A stretch of DNA of 15,494 nucleotides from an uncultured Butyricicoccus sp. GTDB lineage: Bacteria > Bacillota > Clostridia > Oscillospirales > Butyricicoccaceae. Shown here in pieces: positions 7,019 through 13,338 of this stretch (position 1 is the first letter of the stretch; each line of letters starts with the position of its first letter). The notes under the pieces are model-generated. The model searched no databases. It worked only from the letters and a program-made list of their open reading frames with translations, and was not told the origin of the DNA. Position numbers and translations under genes: made by a program. The stretch covers positions 1 through 15,494 of the forward strand of contig CANPPM010000021.1 of NCBI GenBank assembly GCA_947575935.1, given 5' to 3'.

Positions 7019-7777
7019 TTATGGTGCGGTTTGCGGAGTATCTGTTTGTGTTCCGTTTTGCTGCGGAGAGGGCGCCGATTCCTGGGGCGATGGGGAGCTG
7101 TTCTGCACATCTGGCGTATCCAGTTGTCCATTGGGAATATTTTGATCCGATTCGTTGGACAGGGCTGGCGCCGGTGACTTATGGCGCGGTCGAAAAGATC
7201 TGGGCAGTATGGTTGTTTTGTGACGCGGCAGGTGCATGCTGCGCACTGCATTTTCAGACAGTGTATGTTTGGAAGACGTTGCCGCTTCTGCGTTTGTGGT
7301 GCTCGCTGGGATGGAAGTAGCTGGATTTATGTATGCATCGGCGCCAAAGGATCCTTCGGTAAAACGGTCTTGGATATCTGACTGTTCAAATCGGCTGTCG
7401 TTTTTTTCATAAGACACTTTGATAGACGGTTCATTTTCCGAATGATATGGAACCATCCACGAAAGCGAGATGGCAGAAACCGCAGGCGCATGCTCTGATA
7501 TGGATTGTGCAAAGTTCCAGCTATATTTTTCGATTGCTTTTTGGGTGGAAAATCGTCCTACCGATTCGGTCCAGGTCAGATCGACTGTTGCGTTGTATCC
7601 ACCCGATGATTGTACCAAATCGATGCCAGTGACTTCCGCTGATGGGATCTGTTCAATAGATTTTTCGAGCTCTTTTTGGATATCCTCTGCAGTCATTTCT
7701 TTCGTCATTCCCGTACAGGCAGTAAGCAGGAATAAAATCGATATGGAGAAAAAGAAGCAAAAGGTGCTCCTAATCAT
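7019..7777 (-). CDS. Predicted lipoprotein of unknown function
   Basis: This 252-residue protein starts with an arginine, a hydrophobic stretch and a lipobox (LLTAC, residues about 16-20), predicting anchoring on the outer membrane face. Residues about 25-140 look like a folded domain (AEDIQKELEKSIEQIPSAEV, then VDLTWTESVGRF and SWMVPYH). The last 100 or so residues are low-complexity, rich in Pro, Ser, Gln, Asn and Thr, like a wall-spanning or disordered tail. I do not recognise the family. The ATG at 7777 is chosen because it starts the signal peptide and has GGGGGG about 8 bases upstream. The frame stays open up to an ATG at 7945 with an excellent AAAAGGAG site, but that start would put 56 basic residues before the signal peptide. 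The promoter lies at 8068-8096. Confidence 0.6.
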   Translation of the reverse strand: MIRSTFCFFFSISILFLLTACTGMTKEMTAEDIQKELEKSIEQIPSAEVTGIDLVQSSGGYNATVDLTWTESVGRFSTQKAIEKYSWNFAQSISEHAPAVSAISLSWMVPYHSENEPSIKVSYEKNDSRFEQSDIQDRFTEGSFGADAYINPATSIPASTTNAEAATSSKHTLSENAVRSMHLPRHKTTILPRSFRPRHKSPAPALSNESDQNIPNGQLDTPDVQNSSPSPQESAPSPQQNGTQTDTPQTAP

Positions 7778-7796
7778 TTCTTTCGCCCCCCTTTTT

Positions 7797-7946
7797 TCAG
7801 CGTTCCGAGCGGTGCTTTCCAAAACCATGTTTTGGGCTTTTCTTTTTCGTCCGGTGCTTGTCGTTGGAAATCTGGTTACACTTGACGATTTTCGTTTTTT
7901 GTTGGTAGTGCCAAGCGTAGGCTTCCAACTGGCTCCAAATGGCATC
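7797..7946 (-). pseudogene. Possible broken small ORF ahead of the lipoprotein gene
   Basis: An ATG at 7945 has a textbook ribosome binding site (AAAAAAGGAG, 7-base spacing). The frame it opens is rich in rare-looking codons, whereas the neighbouring frame, entered one base earlier, has codon third positions like the real genes here. That frame reads DAIWSQLEAYAWHYQQ onward for about 49 codons, ending at a TGA (7797-7799) 19 bases before the lipoprotein ATG. One extra G after the ATG would join the good start to the good frame. The same frame is also open upstream (to 8171) apart from the TGA at 7950-7952. This is inference; it may be only a leader. Confidence 0.25.
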
Positions 7947-8067
7947 TAATCACTCCTTTTTTGTAAGACCAAGTCGGCAAGGGCTCGGCCATTGACAGTG
8001 CCACATGATGTAGGGGTGAGGCGGTAGGTTTAAAGCTCCCTTTTGTGCGGATCCTGCCATATTTTCC

Positions 8068-8096
8068 ATTATATCAGCTGAAAAAGGAAAAAGCAA
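8068..8096 (-). promoter_or_regulatory. Promoter of the lipoprotein gene (sigma-A type)
   Basis: On the minus strand TTGCTT (8091-8096) and a perfect TATAAT (8068-8073) are separated by 17 bases. It predicts a leader of about 280 bases before the lipoprotein ATG at 7777, with the strong ribosome binding site at 7953-7962 in between. Confidence 0.75.
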
Positions 8097-8256
8097 TATA
8101 CGATTGGAAGACAATACGAAACGGTTTGCCGTTAAAATCCGTGACTCATGTGTAGATTGTGATCGCCACAAAACAGCAGGTTAAAAATGCGCTGCAAAGC
8201 AAAGACTTTTTTAACAGCCAAGGGTTTATTCAAATTATAGATGCATTTATGGGCGC

Positions 8257-8285
8257 AAAAATGCCCCCGGTTATGATCCGGGGGC
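8257..8285 (-). terminator. Rho-independent terminator of pfp
   Basis: On the minus strand GCCCCCGG and CCGGGGGC (8278-8285 and 8263-8270) form a perfect 8-bp stem with a 7-base loop, followed by ATTTTT. It lies 60 bases past the phosphofructokinase stop. Confidence 0.88.
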
Positions 8286-8344
8286 AAACGCTTTGAAACC
8301 TAAACGTGTGTTTTCACGCTACTGTGGCAGCTTGTTAAGAGGGA

Positions 8345-9586
8345 TTAGGCTTCTGCCTTGATCTTCTTAAGCTGAGCAAAACGCGGTAGGCCATTGACCT
8401 TAGGACCAACATTCTCGCCGGCAATCAACGGGAGCGCATAGTCAACAAAGCCCTGATTCACACCGTTGCCTTCCGCATTGATCCACTCCTGCGGAACCTT
8501 TTTCTCAGTATTTGCAACCTCAGAAAGCGGAAGCAGTGCGATTTCGCATTTGTAGCCATCTGCGTTGCGGGTGCACTGGAAGCCGGGCATAAAATCAGTT
8601 TTGCCTGCAACTGCGTTCTCGACTGCGGCCTTACCGGAAGCATAAGATTCCTCTACGTCAGTCTTGGAAGCCGCATGCGCTGCACAGCGCTGCAGCAGAG
8701 AGAGCTCAATACCGCGCACCTTTGCGCCGGTCTCGCTCTTGACTTTGTCAGCCAACATGGCAGCCAGGCCGCCTAGCTGTGCATGACCAAAGCCGTCGGT
8801 TGCGGAGGTCTTTGCTTCGGAAACAAAGGAACCGTCAGCATAGTGGATACCCTCGGAAACAGCGACCAGGCAATTGCCTTTTTCTGCATAGACACGCTTG
8901 ACATCGGCGATGAATTTATCCATATCAAAGTCGCGCTCAGGGAGATAAATCAAATCGGGACCTGCGCCCTGTGCAGTTGCGAGTGCAGAGGCAGCGGTCA
9001 GCCAACCCGCGTGACGGCCCATAATCTCAACAATACAGACCATACCGGTGTCATAGACGCGAGCGTCCTGATAGATTTCCATACAAGAGGTAGCGATATA
9101 TTTCGCAGCGGATGCAAAGCCGGGGCAGTGGTCGGTCCCGAACAGATCGTTGTCGATGGTCTTGGGAATGCCCATTACACGGCACTCATAACCAGATTTC
9201 ATCATGAATTTAGAAATCTTATTGCAGGTGTCCATCGAATCGTTGCCGCCGTTATAGAAGAAATAGCGGACATCATACTTTTTGAAGATCTCAAGGATAC
9301 GCTTGTAATCGGTGTCGTCTACATCAGGGTCAGCAAGTTTATAGCGGCAGGAGCCGAGTGCAGAGGAGGGAGTATAGCGCAGGAGCGCGAGCTCCTCGCG
9401 GTCTTCCTTGTCGATGTCGTACAGAAAATCGTCCAAAACACCCTTAATACCATGCGCGGCGCCTAGAACGCGGGTGATGGATGGGTTGTCAAGCGCGGTC
9501 TCAATCGCACCAAGAACGGAAGAGTTGATCACCGAGGTTGGTCCGCCGGACTGGCCGATGATGCAGGCGCCTTTTAATTCACTCAT
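8345..9586 (-). CDS. pfp: 6-phosphofructokinase, pyrophosphate-dependent type
   Basis: The enzyme converts fructose 6-phosphate to fructose 1,6-bisphosphate in glycolysis. Of its 413 residues, GQSGGPT (11-17), GGNDS (113-117), PKTIDND (141-147) and MGRHAGW (189-195) are the active-site motifs. In this family, Asp in the GGxDS motif and Lys before TIDND replace the two glycines of ATP-using enzymes and favour pyrophosphate as phosphoryl donor, so PPi use is predicted; D145 of TIDND is the expected catalytic base. A PPi enzyme works reversibly and saves ATP, which fits an anaerobe. The ATG at 9586 has AGGAGG 11 bases upstream. It is divergent from fba, the next enzyme in the pathway, and has its own promoter and terminator. 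Donor specificity is inferred from motifs. Confidence 0.92.
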   Translation of the reverse strand: MSELKGACIIGQSGGPTSVINSSVLGAIETALDNPSITRVLGAAHGIKGVLDDFLYDIDKEDREELALLRYTPSSALGSCRYKLADPDVDDTDYKRILEIFKKYDVRYFFYNGGNDSMDTCNKISKFMMKSGYECRVMGIPKTIDNDLFGTDHCPGFASAAKYIATSCMEIYQDARVYDTGMVCIVEIMGRHAGWLTAASALATAQGAGPDLIYLPERDFDMDKFIADVKRVYAEKGNCLVAVSEGIHYADGSFVSEAKTSATDGFGHAQLGGLAAMLADKVKSETGAKVRGIELSLLQRCAAHAASKTDVEESYASGKAAVENAVAGKTDFMPGFQCTRNADGYKCEIALLPLSEVANTEKKVPQEWINAEGNGVNQGFVDYALPLIAGENVGPKVNGLPRFAQLKKIKAEA

Positions 9587-9660
9587 AATAAAGATACCTC
9601 CTGATTTTGATCAGATAAACCGCCGGAAGTTAAGATCGGTTTCCGAACAGGTCTAACAAT

Positions 9661-9689
9661 ATACTACCATATTTCCCTGTAGAATGCAA
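9661..9689 (-). promoter_or_regulatory. Promoter of pfp (sigma-A type)
   Basis: On the minus strand TTGCAT (9684-9689) is 17 bases from TAGTAT (9661-9666). The -35 box and spacer length match those of the divergent fba promoter. Confidence 0.7.
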
Positions 9690-9780
9690 ATTTTTTCTTA
9701 CATAATTTTGCGTTGCGCTACCTGTTGGGCGGCGATATGAAAAAAATAAGGCGTGCGGTGTGCAGCCGTTAAAAGAGGTC

Positions 9781-9809
9781 TTGCATTTATTCGCCAATAC
9801 TGCTAAAAT
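9781..9809 (+). promoter_or_regulatory. Promoter of fba (sigma-A type)
   Basis: TTGCAT (9781-9786) and TAAAAT (9804-9809) are 17 bases apart, with a TGC extension before the -10. The resulting leader of about 75 bases contains a GC-rich self-complementary stretch (about 9821-9858) that may stabilise the mRNA. Confidence 0.75.
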
Positions 9810-9889
9810 AATGGTGTAAGCCTCCCGCGGGGCGGCGCGTGTTTGGCGCGGTGTACTGCTGGAAGAAAAAATGAAAGGAAGTAATAGTT

Positions 9890-10828
9890 ATGGCATTGGT
9901 AACTACTACCGAAATGTTCAAGAAGGCATACGAAGGCGGCTATGCTGTCGGCGCTTTCAACGTTAACAACATGGAGATTGTGCAGGGCATCACCGAGGCC
10001 TGCCAGGAGCTTAACAGCCCCGTCGTTCTTCAGGTATCGAAAGGCGCGCGTGCTTATGCAAACCATAATTACCTTGTTAAGATGGTCGAGGCAGCGATTA
10101 TGAATTGCCCGGATATTCCGATTGCGTTGCATCTGGATCATGGTCCGGATTTTGAAACCTGTAAGGCATGCATCGACGGTGGTTTCTCATCCGTTATGAT
10201 TGACGGCTCTTCGCTTCCGCTTGAAGAGAATATCAAGATGGCAAAGCAGGTTGTTGAGTATGCGCATGCGCATGGTGTTGTTGTTGAGGCTGAGCTCGGC
10301 ACTCTTGCAGGCGTTGAGGATGATGTCAATGTTTCTGCAGAGGATTCTTCCTATACCCGTCCAGAGGATGTGCAGGAGTTCGTTGAAAAGACTGGTTGTG
10401 ATTCTCTTGCGATTGCGATTGGTACCTCACATGGCGCATATAAGTTTAAGCCCGGCACTAAGCCGCAGCTCCGTTTTGATATTCTGGAAGATGTAGCAAA
10501 ACGTCTGCCAGGATTCCCGATTGTTCTGCACGGTTCTTCTTCTGTTCCGCAGGAATTTGTGAAGAAGATTAATGAGCACGGCGGCAAGATGCCTGATGCG
10601 ATCGGTATTCCGGAGGAGATGCTCCGTGAAGCTGCTAAGATGGCGGTTTGCAAGATTAATATTGACTCTGATATCCGTCTTGCAATTACTGCGTCCATCC
10701 GTGAGTACTTTGATGCACATCCGGATCATTTTGATCCACGCCAGTACCTTAAGCCCGCTCGTCAGGCAGTTAAGGACATGGTTGCTCATAAGATTAAGAA
10801 TGTTTTGGGTTCTGACGGCAAGGCGTAA
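9890..10828 (+). CDS. fba: Fructose-bisphosphate aldolase, class II
   Basis: The zinc-dependent aldolase cleaves fructose 1,6-bisphosphate into dihydroxyacetone phosphate and glyceraldehyde 3-phosphate. The 312-residue protein has the class II pattern. GAFNVNN is at 21-27. HLDHG is at 81-85, with D83 as the catalytic acid/base and H84 as a zinc ligand. EAELG is at 133-137, H181 lies in GTSHGAYKF, and H214 lies in VLHGSSS (H181 and H214 are zinc ligands). The phosphate-binding NIDSD is at 257-261. The ATG at 9890 follows AAAGGAAG. Codon choice (many GTT, CTT, CGT) differs from the pilus genes and suggests high expression. It sits divergently from pfp and ends in a strong terminator. A tagatose-bisphosphate aldolase is a remote alternative; the glycolytic context favours Fba. 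Confidence 0.94.
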   Translation: MALVTTTEMFKKAYEGGYAVGAFNVNNMEIVQGITEACQELNSPVVLQVSKGARAYANHNYLVKMVEAAIMNCPDIPIALHLDHGPDFETCKACIDGGFSSVMIDGSSLPLEENIKMAKQVVEYAHAHGVVVEAELGTLAGVEDDVNVSAEDSSYTRPEDVQEFVEKTGCDSLAIAIGTSHGAYKFKPGTKPQLRFDILEDVAKRLPGFPIVLHGSSSVPQEFVKKINEHGGKMPDAIGIPEEMLREAAKMAVCKINIDSDIRLAITASIREYFDAHPDHFDPRQYLKPARQAVKDMVAHKIKNVLGSDGKA

Positions 10829-10862
10829 GTTTCCCGTGGGGAGTGTCTGCATAAATTGAATG

Positions 10863-10906
10863 AAAAGCACCAGATTGCAGGAAAGTTCTGCGTTTGGTGC
10901 TTTTTT
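10863..10906 (+). terminator. Rho-independent terminator of fba
   Basis: AAAAGCACCA (10863-10872) pairs with TGGTGC plus TTTT (10895-10904), with an inner GCAG/CTGC stem, and the run continues as six T. It lies 34 bases after the fba stop. The leading A-run would let it also act against minus-strand transcripts. Confidence 0.88.
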
Positions 10907-11077
10907 GTATGGTTTTCTTTGTTATCGAGCGCTTGGTGTTTTTTGGAAGTTGGAACGATGTTCTTGGACATGGTTGAATTGCAGTATGTGGCTTTTTGTT
11001 CGTTATGTGAGGTGCAGATGCTGGAAGATTGATGCCATTCGATATGGGGGACTGTTTGCAGCTGTAAGGAGCTGTTT
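10907..11077. other. Intergenic stretch without a visible gene
   Basis: Between the fba terminator and repeat copy 2 I see no ORF with a ribosome binding site, promoter or clear stem. An 87-codon open frame from 10860 to 11123 has no start signal and looks spurious. Confidence 0.4.
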
Positions 11078-11200
11078 AAAATTGACGAAACTCTGGATCA
11101 GGACTGAATTTTTTGTTGTATAAGGCGTTTTTTCGCAAAAATCCTGTCAGAATTTAGAAAGGATTAGCGACATTCCAGTGAAAAAAGTTCCCTGAGACGG
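11078..11200 (+). repeat. Dispersed intergenic repeat, copy 2
   Basis: These 123 bases align with the minus strand of 5243-5365. In this copy AATCCT (11140-11145) and AGGATT (11160-11165) form a 6-bp stem; the pairing is only partly kept in copy 1. It lies between two convergent terminators, so it is in a true gene-free gap. Confidence 0.55.
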
Positions 11201-11257
11201 CGTTTTGATGGTTTTTCAACAGGCGCGAAGAAGATGATTTTCGAGAGGTTATGTTTA

Positions 11258-11293
11258 AGAAAACAGCGCATTACCCGTCTGGGAATGCGCTGT
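11258..11293 (-). terminator. Rho-independent terminator of the SLH-protein gene
   Basis: On the minus strand ACAGCGCATT (11284-11293) pairs with AATGCGCTGT (11263-11272), extended inward by CCC/GGG past one bulged base, and is followed by TTTTCTT. It lies 6 bases past the stop codon. Confidence 0.85.
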
Positions 11294-11298
11294 AGGGT

Positions 11299-12615
11299 TT
11301 AGAGAGCAGGCGTATACGTGGAAAGGTCGCTGGGAATATCGACTTGCACTTGGCTGCCAATCGCTGAGATTCGGCTGTTTTGCTGGGCGCGGATCGTAAC
11401 TTCAGTGCTTGTTTCAGTATCTGGATCGGTTAGGCTCCCGTTTGCTATGACTCCGGTCGACAGGGAGGAAAGCATGCCGTCCTTGATACGGATTTCTGCG
11501 GACAGTTCTTGAATTGTCAGGTTATTTAGCGCCGCTGTACTCTGAAATGCCTGGGTAAGCTGACGCAATGTATTTTGATAGTATGCTTTCCCGGCGGTAC
11601 TGTAGGCCAGCAAATAGCCGGAACTGTTTGTCCGGATTTCATCAATCAGGACAAGGGGGACGGCCTTTGGCTGAGCGAGTTCTTGAAGAAGATCCTCAAG
11701 CGCTGCACGCCTCCAAGTGTTTATACCGTTTTCGCGGGTGTACCAGCGGCCGCTGCTATAATAGCCTGTGCGTTCTCGGACGAATGGATCTTTTCCAGGA
11801 ACCGTGATAGTAAGCGAGTTTTGCGAGGAAAGTTGGCGGTTACGTAGGCGGGTACTAGAAACAGCTGCGATATCTAGGGACAGTCCGCCGTTCGCCGAAA
11901 GAGAGGTTACATGTTCCAGTGCAATCCCGTCGGCTGTGGGAAGCATAGCTTGGGCGTAGCCTCGATAGGCAGAAAATTTTTGTTGTTCCATTGAGGCGGC
12001 TGAAGCGCTGACCGCACCGCTGCCGACCAACTTGGTTAAAAGGTCAGGTTCGCCGCTTTTGGGTGCGGCGGCTAGCGCAGTATAACTGGTTGCAACGATG
12101 TGGTCACGCAGAAAGGCTGTTGTACTGCAGTTTACATCATTGATCACACCGTGGCTGCGGGCAAAAGAAAGTACGTTGTCAAAAGAGAAATCCCCACTGG
12201 ACTCAGAATAGCCTAGTGCACGCATCAGAAATGCTGTATACATTTGCGCTGTGCAGGGGGCAGATGGCGAAAAATGATTGGGTGAGGTGCCAGCTGCAAG
12301 TCCTTGACGTGCCAGCCAGTGAACGTAGGGCTGCGCCCAGTCAAAGGCATCCATATCATGGAATGCAAAGGCATCCTGTTCCAAGGCCCAGAGTTCTTGA
12401 GCCTCTGCCGTCTTGCCAAGCAGCCGTACCAGCATAACGGCTGCTTCGGCACGGGTGGGGGTACGGTCTAGTTCATAACCGATGCTGGTGCCCGCAAATA
12501 AGCCCATAGCTTTCAAGCTGTCAGCGGCAGAATCAAAGTTTGAGGCCGAGGCGGAGATCGATATTGCAGTGCAGACGGCGACTCCGGCAAACAGCACTTG
12601 TTTCCATTTTTTCAT
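11299..12615 (-). CDS. Secreted SLH-domain surface protein
   Basis: This 438-residue exported protein begins with a Sec signal peptide (MKKWKQ, hydrophobic core, likely cut after SASA near residue 25). Three SLH-like repeats follow, at about 27-68 (LKAMGLFAGTS, then RTPTRAEAAVMLVRLLG), 82-135 (WLARQGLAAGTSPNHFSP, then FLMRALGYSE) and 140-185 (degenerate). SLH repeats bind pyruvylated secondary wall polymers and hold proteins on the cell surface. The rest (about 205-438) is beta-rich with GYYSSGRWYT and resembles lipoprotein-type ligand domains of Gram-positive bacteria, without a family I can name. The ATG at 12615 has GGAGG 11 bases upstream. The gene stands alone, with its own promoter, a leader of about 140 bases and a terminator. 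Its ligand or role is unknown. Confidence 0.8.
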   Translation of the reverse strand: MKKWKQVLFAGVAVCTAISISASASNFDSAADSLKAMGLFAGTSIGYELDRTPTRAEAAVMLVRLLGKTAEAQELWALEQDAFAFHDMDAFDWAQPYVHWLARQGLAAGTSPNHFSPSAPCTAQMYTAFLMRALGYSESSGDFSFDNVLSFARSHGVINDVNCSTTAFLRDHIVATSYTALAAAPKSGEPDLLTKLVGSGAVSASAASMEQQKFSAYRGYAQAMLPTADGIALEHVTSLSANGGLSLDIAAVSSTRLRNRQLSSQNSLTITVPGKDPFVRERTGYYSSGRWYTRENGINTWRRAALEDLLQELAQPKAVPLVLIDEIRTNSSGYLLAYSTAGKAYYQNTLRQLTQAFQSTAALNNLTIQELSAEIRIKDGMLSSLSTGVIANGSLTDPDTETSTEVTIRAQQNSRISAIGSQVQVDIPSDLSTYTPAL

Positions 12616-12668
12616 ATGTAGAAAATCCTCCGGGATTTATTCTTGATTTGTGGATGAAGAGACGGTCA

Positions 12669-12724
12669 AATACAGGATTTTGCTTTGTTTTTCGTTAAAC
12701 GGGAGGGATAAAACTGCCTGTATT
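12669..12724 (-). promoter_or_regulatory. Inverted repeat in the SLH-gene leader
   Basis: AATACAGG (12669-12676) and CCTGTATT (12717-12724) are a perfect 8-base inverted repeat 40 bases apart, within the transcribed leader of the SLH gene. It could be a long-loop hairpin or a pair of operator half-sites. Confidence 0.35.
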
Positions 12725-12762
12725 ATTGATTGTTTCGGAATTTTTCGTATGATCCTGCGGCC

Positions 12763-12791
12763 ATTATAACAGATTTTCACGTGGATGACAA
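12763..12791 (-). promoter_or_regulatory. Promoter of the SLH-protein gene (sigma-A type)
   Basis: On the minus strand TTGTCA (12786-12791) and TATAAT (12763-12768) are 17 bases apart. The -35 box is 43 bases from the -35 of the divergent thi promoter. Confidence 0.8.
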
Positions 12792-12834
12792 GGGATGTGG
12801 AGTGGAAAAATCAGGGAAGTAATTGATTTGTGCA

Positions 12835-12863
12835 TTGACAAGCCTTGGAAAAAGTGATATGCT
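12835..12863 (+). promoter_or_regulatory. Promoter of the thiWME operon (sigma-A type)
   Basis: A perfect TTGACA (12835-12840) is 17 bases from TATGCT (12858-12863). Transcription should start near 12870, immediately before the TPP aptamer. Confidence 0.8.
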
Positions 12864-12872
12864 GAAAAAGCA

Positions 12873-12965
12873 AACAGGGGAGCTTGCCGGTTAGCAGGCT
12901 GAGAGGGGGCGTATTGCGTCCCGACCCGGAACCTGATGCGGGTAATACCGACGTAGGTGGATATC
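12873..12965 (+). ncRNA. TPP riboswitch (THI element)
   Basis: The RNA binds thiamine pyrophosphate and should lower expression of thiWME when TPP is plentiful. The conserved parts are in order: GGGGAGC (P2 side), a P3 hairpin, the CTGAGA junction (12899-12904) that contacts the pyrimidine, a P3a hairpin (about 12904-12922), and the pyrophosphate-sensor half ACCTGATGC, GGTAATACC and GACGTAGG (12931-12957). The closing helix P1 is not obvious, because the predicted transcript start leaves few bases on its 5' side. An attenuator follows directly (terminator at 12992-13022). The call is from strong consensus match. Confidence 0.93.
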
Positions 12966-13022
12966 TGCGCCTTTGTAAAAAGGACGCTTGGAGGATATGC
13001 CACCGGTATATCCTGTTTTTTT
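12956..13022 (+). terminator. Riboswitch-controlled terminator with antiterminator
   Basis: The terminator stem is 12992-13001 with 13005-13014 (10 bp including one G-U), followed by a run of seven T (13016-13022). An alternative helix pairs GGTGGATAT (12956-12964), which overlaps the 3' edge of the aptamer, with ATAT-G-CCACC (12995-13004, one bulged G). The two folds exclude each other, as expected for a transcriptional OFF switch. Confidence 0.8.
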
Positions 13023-13338
13023 GGTCATTTGCAGCCGTTGGGCAGAATTCCCAGGACGGCGGAGGGGGAGCGCCCTGCGCCGGATGGCAGGTCATTAGAA
13101 CAGCGAGGGAGCCCGTGTTTCGGGATGAGAGGGCAAAATAGATTGCCGACCGCAGAGTCCCGCGCCGTATACAGAGGTTTTTTGTGTGGCTCGGGCAGGG
13201 CGGTGCATGCTGTGCCGCTTGTCGCTGTCCGTTTGACAATCAACGCACAGGCAGCGGCAGGCTGTACAGGGGGCCGGCTGGCGTCTTCGGCAATTCCGTC
13301 GGAGCGTGTAAAATCGACTGCTTGTGAGGTAATGGAGT
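13023..13338 (+). other. Long structured leader between the TPP attenuator and thiW
   Basis: These 316 bases are more GC-rich than the flanking genes and hold no gene that I can support; open frames on both strands (12957-13364 plus, 12811-13239 minus) lack start signals and look spurious. Besides the half-aptamer-like element at 13103-13163, there is a hairpin GCGGTGCA/TGTGCCGC near 13201-13220 with wobble pairs, a T6 tract at 13178-13183 without a clear stem, and further GC-rich inverted segments up to about 13305. Confidence 0.4.
13103..13163 (+). ncRNA. Half-TPP-aptamer-like element (possible HMP-PP sensor)
   Basis: The order resembles the pyrimidine-sensing arm of a TPP aptamer. A closing stem GGGA/TCCC (13107-13110/13158-13161) encloses a hairpin CCCG/CGGG (13112-13115/13121-13124), then TGAGA (13126-13130) as in the CTGAGA junction, then a hairpin GGCAA/TTGCC (13132-13136/13143-13147) and GACC. 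The pyrophosphate-sensor half (ACCTGAT, AATxCC, CGTAGG) is missing. It may be a decayed duplicate of the upstream riboswitch, or a sensor of HMP-PP like the thiS-motif RNAs. The placement before thiW fits the latter, but I cannot match the thiS consensus from memory. Confidence 0.35.

Noticed and set aside
7950..7952. In-frame TGA as a selenocysteine codon
   Set aside because: There is no SECIS-like hairpin noted after it, no selenoprotein family resemblance, and the TGA overlaps a strong ribosome binding site for the next start.
8783..9466. 227-codon plus-strand open frame
   Set aside because: It is antisense to pfp and shows no independent start signal or family pattern.
13085..13180. T-box, SAM or cobalamin riboswitch in the thi leader
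   Set aside because: No AGGGTGG-ACCGCG T-box sequence, SAM core or GCCACTG cobalamin box is present; only the TPP-like half element fits.
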